From: a bacterium
Lineage (GTDB): Bacteria > UBA9089 > UBA9088 > JAGUXG01
NCBI GenBank assembly: GCA_020061965.1
Contig: JAGUXG010000152.1
Coordinates: 1-5,593, forward strand
Direction: 5' to 3'
DNA: 5,593 nt
In this document: piece by piece, positions 1 to 4,327 of the stretch
Layout: each line of letters begins with the position of its first letter
Position numbering within the stretch: the first letter of the stretch is position 1
Made by a program: the position numbers and the translations under genes
Notes under the pieces: model-generated
Database searches by the model: none
The model's input: the letters and a program-made list of their open reading frames with translations, nothing else
Told to the model about the DNA's origin: nothing

Positions 1-923
1 CAATGGAATTTATGGCCATCCATGGGATAAACCCGGCCATTCTTTATGGCCTTTATCTGGTTAAGCCTTGGGTCATCCTTTAATCTTTCAACATTTGTCT
101 TATATTCGTCTTCCTGATAGCAGGAGACAATTATAAGATCAGGGTCTTTAGCGATAACATACTCATAAGAGAGCTCAAAGTACTGCTTATCAAAATCATG
201 GGCTATGTTTATACCGCCTGCTTTATTTATTAACTCATCGATTACCGTTTTTTTACCATATGTCCCCATCCCTCCTCCCCAAGACCACCAAACCAATGGT
301 TTTTCTTTATTTTTAGAGGCTTTTTGGGTTAATTTTGTTATCTCTTCTTTTAATCTATTAGATAATATTCTTGCCTCTTTCCTTTTGCCAAGTAGTATCC
401 CAAGCCTTTTGATCTGCAAAAGCCCAAACTCTACACTTACCGGGGTAGTAAATGCCGCATAGACTATCTTGGTCTTTTCAAAGATAGAGCTATATTTACC
501 AGGTGTATCGCTTGAATCATAGATAATAACCAGGTCTGGCTTAAGAGCGATTATCTTTTCTATGCTTGGAGAAGAAAAGTCGCCCACGGTTGGCTTTTCT
601 AATAAATCTGGATATTCCTTAATCAGGCCTGGGTATGAACTCTTATATGGTGGTTTTTTAGACTTAATAATAGAATTAGGTACACCTACAATCTTCTCCC
701 CTACGCCAAGCTCAAATAGGGTAGGTATATGGGTTCCACTTACAACCACAATTCGTTCAGGGATCTTAGGAAGGACTATCTTTCTGCCAAAGTCATCATA
801 GCCTGTAATCTTGGTACCTGGCTCTTTGGCATATCCAGTAAGAAAAAGTCCACAGACCACAGTCAACAGTCCACGGACCAAGAATCTCCTGATCCCTGAC
901 CCCTGACCCCTGATCCCTTTCAT
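1..923 (-). CDS. ABC transporter substrate-binding protein, BtuF/FepB-like (3' end outside window)
   Basis: Periplasmic binding protein of the helical-backbone class (Peripla_BP_2 family), which captures metal chelates such as corrinoids, haem or siderophores for an ABC importer. The frame is open from the ATG at 923 to the window edge (307 codons seen, no stop). It was found by translating the minus strand directly. Seen: a basic N-region, a hydrophobic stretch (residues 14-32), the family entry GYDDFGRKIVLP (41-52) and PERIVVV (55-61), the lobe-1 end KPDLVIIY (128-135), a long connecting helix (about 165-200), a Trp-rich strand VWWSWGGG (211-218), INKAGGINIA (232-241) and AKDPDLIIV (258-266). 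The start is secure: it overlaps the permease stop as ATGA and has a perfect AGGAGG eight bases upstream. Oddities: residues 3-26 are encoded by heptamer repeats, and LTGYA replaces what looks like a lipobox LTGCA. The ligand cannot be told from sequence. Only a few C-terminal residues are probably missing. Confidence 0.9.
   Translation of the reverse strand, partial: MKGIRGQGSGIRRFLVRGLLTVVCGLFLTGYAKEPGTKITGYDDFGRKIVLPKIPERIVVVSGTHIPTLFELGVGEKIVGVPNSIIKSKKPPYKSSYPGLIKEYPDLLEKPTVGDFSSPSIEKIIALKPDLVIIYDSSDTPGKYSSIFEKTKIVYAAFTTPVSVEFGLLQIKRLGILLGKRKEARILSNRLKEEITKLTQKASKNKEKPLVWWSWGGGMGTYGKKTVIDELINKAGGINIAHDFDKQYFELSYEYVIAKDPDLIIVSCYQEDEYKTNVERLKDDPRLNQIKAIKNGRVYPMDGHKFH
847..881. repeat. Second, degenerate heptanucleotide repeat in the same signal-peptide region
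   Basis: Period-7 units on the plus strand: AGTCCAC, AGACCAC, AGTCAAC, AGTCCAC, then the weaker GGACCAA. Units 1 and 4 are identical; units 2 and 3 each differ from them by one base. The tract encodes residues 15-26 of the second binding protein, most of the hydrophobic core of the signal peptide. It is separated from the other tract by eight bases and has a different unit sequence, so two repeat families meet here. Confidence 0.8.
890..917. repeat. Heptanucleotide tandem repeat, four units, inside a coding sequence
   Basis: Four adjacent 7-bp units on the plus strand: TGATCCC, TGACCCC, TGACCCC, TGATCCC, differing only by C/T at the fourth base. On the minus strand they encode residues 3-12 of the second binding protein (GIRGQGSGIR), the N-region of its signal peptide. 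As seven is not a multiple of three, gain or loss of one unit would shift the frame. The style resembles the short tandemly repeated heptamers described in cyanobacteria. Confidence 0.9.
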
Positions 924-1660
924 CTATTCGACCTCCTGATAGTTACTACTCCCAAGTAAAAACAAAGCGCAAAAAATAAAAGCATAATCCCAAGAGAGAC
1001 TATTTTTACCTCTTGCCCTAGGAAGCTTGTTCTTAGGGCTTTACAGGCATGGGTTAGCGGCAAAAAATAGAGAAAGGTCTTAATAAATGCCGGTAGTTTA
1101 TCTATTGGAAAGAATGTGCCGCAGAAAAAGGCCATCGGTATAATAAAGAAATTAGAGAAAGTAGCTGTATCTTCATGCGATTTTGCTAAGAAGCCAAAGA
1201 CAACACCAAGGCAGGCAAAGATCAGACAATTCAGCACCCAGACCAACAAAAAGATAGGGCTTTGTGGAAATCCTGCCCCAAAGATAGACCCGGCTACCAG
1301 GATTAGACTTGAGGCAAAAAGCCCACGAACTACCCCTGATAAAACCTCTCCAAGCATTATATCTCTTGCCGTTGCAGGACTTACCAGATACTCATCAAAG
1401 GTTTTGAAATGAAGCCTGCCTACGGAAATAGAGGTAGCAATCCAGGTATAAGAGTTGGTCATAGAACTCATCGCACAGATACCTGGCACAACAAACATAA
1501 GATAGGGAACCCCCTCAACGCTTAGTCCCCTTCCAAGTCCAAGACCAAAGGTAAGAAGATACAATAAAGGCGTGATCATGCTTGAGAAGAGGTATCCAAG
1601 ACGCAGAAGCCGCCTCTTAAAGATAATCATCTCTCGTAAAAATATGGGGTAAAAATTCAT
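920..1660 (-). CDS. ABC-2-type transporter permease, DrrB/NodJ-like
   Basis: Integral inner-membrane subunit of an ABC transporter, 246 residues, the usual length for the ABC-2 membrane family. Seen: a basic amphipathic start (LREMIIFKRRLLR, 8-20), then about six hydrophobic segments near residues 21-41, 52-78, 103-126, 135-158, 166-186 and 219-240. The cytoplasmic stretch SVGRLHFKTFDEYLVSPATA (79-98) and the late motif FLPLTHACKALR (199-210) are typical of the DrrB/NodJ branch, whose known members export drugs, lipids or lipo-oligosaccharides. Its start overlaps the stop of the ATPase (ATGA) and its stop overlaps the next start (ATGA), so the three are surely co-translated. Known of the family: export. 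Inferred: the partner ATPase is the gene just upstream. What it moves is not evident; the flanking binding proteins suggest a metal chelate or related compound. It is not a BtuC/FecCD permease, which would be larger with about ten segments. Confidence 0.93.
   Translation of the reverse strand: MNFYPIFLREMIIFKRRLLRLGYLFSSMITPLLYLLTFGLGLGRGLSVEGVPYLMFVVPGICAMSSMTNSYTWIATSISVGRLHFKTFDEYLVSPATARDIMLGEVLSGVVRGLFASSLILVAGSIFGAGFPQSPIFLLVWVLNCLIFACLGVVFGFLAKSHEDTATFSNFFIIPMAFFCGTFFPIDKLPAFIKTFLYFLPLTHACKALRTSFLGQEVKIVSLGIMLLFFALCFYLGVVTIRRSNR
932..937 (-). promoter_or_regulatory. Shine-Dalgarno site for the second binding protein
   Basis: Minus-strand AGGAGG with an eight-base spacer to the ATG at 923. 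It lies inside the 3' end of the permease gene. It fixes the start upstream of the heptamer repeat tract, which shows that the repeats are translated. Confidence 0.85.
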
Positions 1661-2490
1661 TTCTCAATCCTCCCTCCAGTAAGCTTTATAAACACATCCT
1701 CCAAATTCGACTCTCTAATAAGCACATCATCAGTTCTTTGCTGGGCAAAATTATAAGCCTCTTTGCGACTGTCAAACAACCTGTAATTAGTTGTTCCATC
1801 ATCAATGGATTCGACCACAAAATGCCCTACCCTGGCTTTTAGCTCCTCAGGTGTGCCTAATGCAATCAGTTTGCCATGCGAAAGTATTCCTACCCGGTGA
1901 CAGAGCAACTCTGCTTCTTCGATATAGTGGGTAGTAAGTAAGATTGTTACCCCCTGCCGATTGAGGTCTCGGATAATGTCCCATATCTGACGCCGTGCCT
2001 GCGGGTCAAGCCCAACCGTAGGCTCATCCAAAAACAACACCTTTGGCCGATGCATGATAGAACGAGCGACAAGTAATCTCCGACGCATACCACCGGAAAA
2101 TGTCTTTAGTAAACTATCTCTTCTCTCAGCCAAACCAGACCAGCTAAGCAACTCATCTATCCTCTGTTCGATCTCCTTCATTTTATAGAGAAGGCCGTGA
2201 AGACGAAGGTTTTCATAGGCCGTCAGTTCCTGATCAAGATTCATCTCCTGAGGAGAAACGCCAATCAACCATTTAACCTTAGTCGCTTCCTTGACTACAT
2301 CCAGTCCATTGATCTCTGCCGTGCCAGAGGTTGGCAGGGTCAAGGTATTAAACATCCGCACCGTGGTGGTTTTCCCTGCCCCGTTTGGCCCAAGCAACCC
2401 AAATATCTCACCCTCATTGATCTCTAGATTAAGATCATCCACTGCCTTTATCTTTTCAAAATATTTGGTTAACCCTTTTGTTTTAATCAT
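1657..2490 (-). CDS. ABC transporter ATP-binding protein, DrrA/NodI-like
   Basis: Cytoplasmic ATPase that drives the adjacent ABC-2 permease. From the ATG at 2490 it has 277 residues. Seen: Walker A GPNGAGKTT (34-42), Q-loop Gln81 (SPQEM), signature FSGGM followed by RRRL (131-138), Walker B VLFLDEP (151-157), D-loop GLDP (160-163) and switch His188 (TTHYIEEAE). The C-terminal extension with NLEDVFIKLTGG (262-273) is characteristic of the DrrA/CcmA-type exporter ATPases. The signature has FSGGM where importers usually have LSGGQ, which is normal for this branch. A TTG three codons earlier (2499) is an alternative start, but neither site has a strong Shine-Dalgarno and ATG is preferred. The gap to the upstream btuF-like gene is the only loose junction in the cluster and is filled by repeats. 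All catalytic motifs are intact. Confidence 0.95.
   Translation of the reverse strand: MIKTKGLTKYFEKIKAVDDLNLEINEGEIFGLLGPNGAGKTTTVRMFNTLTLPTSGTAEINGLDVVKEATKVKWLIGVSPQEMNLDQELTAYENLRLHGLLYKMKEIEQRIDELLSWSGLAERRDSLLKTFSGGMRRRLLVARSIMHRPKVLFLDEPTVGLDPQARRQIWDIIRDLNRQGVTILLTTHYIEEAELLCHRVGILSHGKLIALGTPEELKARVGHFVVESIDDGTTNYRLFDSRKEAYNFAQQRTDDVLIRESNLEDVFIKLTGGRIEK
1669..1677 (-). promoter_or_regulatory. Shine-Dalgarno site for the ABC-2 permease
   Basis: Minus-strand GGAGGGAGG, with GGGAGG eight bases before the ATG at 1660. It lies inside the last codons of the ATPase gene and supports reinitiation at the overlapping ATGA. Confidence 0.75.
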
Positions 2491-2524
2491 TAAAACCAAT
2501 TTTAAAGAAGTCTATTTGGATGAG

Positions 2525-2574
2525 GGATTTTGAATTGAGGATTAAGATCTCTCCCAATCTAAAATCCAAAATCC
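2525..2574. repeat. Imperfect inverted repeat between btuF and the ATPase gene
   Basis: The arm 2525-2543 (GGATTTTGAATTGAGGATT) and the reverse complement of 2556-2574 (GGATTTTGGATTTTAGATT) match at 15 of 19 positions, with a 12-base loop. The right arm contains most of the heptamer tract and the last codons of btuF. On the minus-strand transcript the hairpin is AT-rich and is not followed by a run of U, so I do not call it a terminator. It could affect mRNA stability or simply reflect the repeat family's sequence. Confidence 0.6.
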
Positions 2575-2598
2575 AAAATTTTTATAATCTCTCCCAAT
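2547..2598. repeat. 12-bp direct repeat flanking the heptamer tract
   Basis: ATCTCTCCCAAT occurs exactly at 2547-2558 and again at 2587-2598, 40 bp apart. The copy at 2587-2598 encodes TLGEI near the BtuF-like C-terminus; the other lies just after the stop codon (its last base is the first base of the flanking repeat unit). The 28 bases between the copies hold the heptamer repeats. The arrangement looks like a short insertion with duplication of its target, but slippage could also produce it. Confidence 0.75.
2558..2578. repeat. Heptanucleotide tandem repeat at the btuF stop codon
   Basis: Three adjacent 7-bp units on the plus strand: TCTAAAA, TCCAAAA, TCCAAAA. On the minus strand they encode the last residues of the BtuF-like protein (LDFGF) and supply its TAG stop through the variant unit TTTTAGA. 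With the two tracts at 847-917 this is the third period-7 repeat of the window, each with a different unit. Confidence 0.8.
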
Positions 2599-3398
2599 GT
2601 CTCTGTAAAACTTAGCGGTGTTGGACTACATACTTTGTCCGAATCCACAATATAAATCCTTTTATTCTTTACTGCCTTGAGGTTTTTATAGCTTTCCCAA
2701 TTTTTCTTTTCCTCCTCACCTACTATCCCCATAGTGACAATAATAATAACATCCGGGTCTTTTTGCAAAACCTCTTCCAGACTATACAGCCCTGTCTTTG
2801 CCTCCCTGGCAATATTGAGCCCGCCGGCAAGTTCAATAAACTCATTGACAAAGGAGTCTTTGGTAACGGTAAATAGGGGATTGGCTCCAACCTGAACGAA
2901 GACAGTTGGTTTACTTCTCATTCTTTTATTTATATTTGCCTTTTTGGCTATGGCCCTCACCCTCTTCTTTGCCTGACTCACTATTTTCTCTCCCTCTTCT
3001 TTCTTTCCAACTAATTTTGCCAACTCCAAAAATTGTGCGCAAAGAAAAACAAAGTTTTTAGGTCTAGTGAAGCTGACAACATTTATCCCTAAGTCCTTTA
3101 GTGCTTGCATCTGATTAGCATTACTTAAGGATGATGCCAGGACCAAGTCAGGGGCAAGGGCAATAATCCTTTCCAGGTTGGCATTGATACAAGAGGCAAT
3201 CTGCTCTTTCTTTTCTGCCTCTTTGGGTCTTTTGCAGTATGTCGTTACCCCAACTAACCGCGCCTCAACCCCAAGCAGATAAAGCTCCTCAGTCAACGGT
3301 GGAGATAGTGAGATTATCCTCATAGGATAATCCTGCCCTGCATAGCAGATACCTAAAACCCCAAAAAGGACGATACATACACCTATCAGTCTCTTCAT
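2559..3398 (-). CDS. btuF: BtuF-like corrinoid-binding periplasmic protein
   Basis: Helical-backbone substrate-binding protein that carries cobalamin or a related metal chelate through the periplasm to an ABC importer. From the ATG at 3398 it has 279 residues. Seen: a signal peptide with hydrophobic residues 4-18 and a likely signal peptidase I site after ICYA (20); the BtuF-style entry RIISLSPPLTEELYLLG (27-43), then LVGVTTYCKRP (48-58); LERIIALAPDLVLAS (75-89) at the end of lobe 1; FVQVGANPLFTV (167-178), ELAGGLNIA (189-197) and DPDVIIIV (214-221) in lobe 2; and AVKNKRIYIVD (242-252) near the end. This pattern fits cobalamin-binding BtuF better than siderophore binders, though the ligand is inferred. 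The start forms TGATG with the radical SAM stop, so it is translationally coupled; a TTG one codon earlier is less likely. The final residues LDFGF and the stop come from a heptamer repeat, so the C-terminus is not ancestral-looking. Overall length is normal. Confidence 0.9.
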   Translation of the reverse strand: MKRLIGVCIVLFGVLGICYAGQDYPMRIISLSPPLTEELYLLGVEARLVGVTTYCKRPKEAEKKEQIASCINANLERIIALAPDLVLASSLSNANQMQALKDLGINVVSFTRPKNFVFLCAQFLELAKLVGKKEEGEKIVSQAKKRVRAIAKKANINKRMRSKPTVFVQVGANPLFTVTKDSFVNEFIELAGGLNIAREAKTGLYSLEEVLQKDPDVIIIVTMGIVGEEEKKNWESYKNLKAVKNKRIYIVDSDKVCSPTPLSFTETLGEIIKILDFGF

Positions 3399-4138
3399 CA
3401 ATATATCTTTTTCACCCTATTTTTTATCCTTACCCCTTTGTACAGGATAGAGACATTTCTCAGGTATCCTTCTGCGACCGTCCTTGCCTCTCCCATCTCT
3501 TCCTTGGTTGGTCTTCTGAACCTGTCCTTTATGCCAAAAGGGATATATCCATCAATCCGATAGGGAATCTCCGGGGAAATGGTAGCAATAAATTGGGCTA
3601 TATCTCTAATCTCATCCTTGTCGATGTATTCAGGAACAAATAGGCTTTCTGCCCGTAATCTAATCCTTTGGCAGGCTGAATATCTTTTGAAATTTTCAAG
3701 TACCCGTTCTGGTCCCCGCCTGCCTGTCCAACCTTCAAATAGGGCGGGTGTTATCGCCTTGATACTCAGGCAAACCTCATCAATAGCCTCATCCTCTACA
3801 TACTCCCAACCATTAGTGAGAAATATATTATAGAAGGAGAATCGAGTCTTCAATATCCTAGCCAAAGGAAGAAAATCACTATCCTCTGTAGGCTCTTTAC
3901 CTAAGAATGTAACAGACTTAATCGATAATGGCTCTATTTGTGATAACACCTGTTCTATTGTCAGAGGTGCTGCCTCCAGGGGTAGCTTATTTTTAGCCGT
4001 CTCTGATTGTTCATCAAGGTGATAATCTTGCGGGTGGTATTCACTTATGCACCCATGACATGAAAAATTGCATTGGTTATCCAAATAAAGATATAATTCA
4101 CTTAATTCTGGGGTATAAGTTATATGGTAAACAGCCAT
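3398..4138 (-). CDS. Radical SAM protein, PflA/NrdG-like, substrate unknown
   Basis: A 246-residue iron-sulfur enzyme expected to cleave S-adenosylmethionine and start radical chemistry in the cytoplasm. Seen: the cluster-binding motif CNFSCHGC (Cys23, Cys27, Cys30; Cx3Cx2C), the SAM-contact loop FLGKEP (78-83; GKEP in place of the usual GGEP), FLTNGW (106-111), EVCLSIKAI (121-129) matching the D-x-K strand of activases, and RAESLFVPEYID (162-173). The order and spacing resemble pyruvate formate-lyase activating enzymes, but no glycyl-radical enzyme is next to it. Size is that of a bare radical SAM core, with no SPASM or B12-binding domain visible. The ATG at 4138 follows AAAGG by nine bases, and that AAAGG overlaps the stop of the receptor remnant. 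Its end overlaps btuF by one base. The context implies a job linked to metal-chelate or corrinoid uptake; the real substrate is unknown. Confidence 0.88.
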   Translation of the reverse strand: MAVYHITYTPELSELYLYLDNQCNFSCHGCISEYHPQDYHLDEQSETAKNKLPLEAAPLTIEQVLSQIEPLSIKSVTFLGKEPTEDSDFLPLARILKTRFSFYNIFLTNGWEYVEDEAIDEVCLSIKAITPALFEGWTGRRGPERVLENFKRYSACQRIRLRAESLFVPEYIDKDEIRDIAQFIATISPEIPYRIDGYIPFGIKDRFRRPTKEEMGEARTVAEGYLRNVSILYKGVRIKNRVKKIY

Positions 4139-4150
4139 TTTAAATTACCT

Positions 4151-4327
4151 TTAATATCTCCACCCAGCCTCTATGGTAATCGTCCGGCCAGGTGCTTTAT
4201 AATTCTGGTAGTATTCCTTGTCAAAGGGATTATCTACTGCTAAAGACAGATTCAAGTTGTCCTTAGCGATAATATTTATCACACCACTTATAAATGGGCT
4301 TTGTTGGATAGAGGGAAGAGGCAATCT
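4151..4327 (-). pseudogene. C-terminal remnant of a TonB-dependent outer-membrane receptor
   Basis: An open stretch of 58 codons ends in TAA at 4151 and is closed upstream by an in-frame TAA at 4328-4330. Its last 45 or so residues match the end of TonB-dependent receptors: DNLNLSLAVDNPFDKEYYQN, then YKAPGRTITIEAGWRY. Key marks are the DNxFDKEY turn, the APGR motif and a final beta-strand of alternating residues ending in an aromatic (Tyr), the signal used by the BAM machinery. The plug domain and nearly all of the barrel (normally 550 residues or more) are missing. The upstream part overlaps the end of the polysaccharide ligase gene in another frame, so the receptor gene has been cut by a rearrangement near 4260-4330, or the sequence is misassembled there. 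The stop is 12 bases before the radical SAM start, which suggests that an intact receptor (perhaps BtuB) once headed this operon. It is unlikely to be a functional small protein. Confidence 0.8.

Noticed and set aside
205..801. Two open frames on the plus strand (205-462 and 562-801)
   Set aside because: They lie opposite the clearly coding second binding protein and show no recognisable domain.
847..917. CRISPR array
   Set aside because: Units are 7 bp with no spacers and lie within a coding sequence.
1116..1412. Plus-strand open frame opposite the permease
   Set aside because: Basic, low-information translation antisense to a well-supported membrane protein.
2197..2533. Two overlapping plus-strand frames opposite the ATPase
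   Set aside because: They mirror the conserved Walker A region of the minus-strand ATPase and have no features of their own.
2525..2574. Rho-independent terminator after btuF
   Set aside because: The hairpin is AT-rich and imperfect, and no U run follows it on the minus-strand transcript; the ATPase starts soon after.
4139..4262. Cobalamin riboswitch ahead of the radical SAM-btuF genes
   Set aside because: The stretch is coding sequence of the receptor remnant and too short for the element; no conserved B12-box-like motif was seen.
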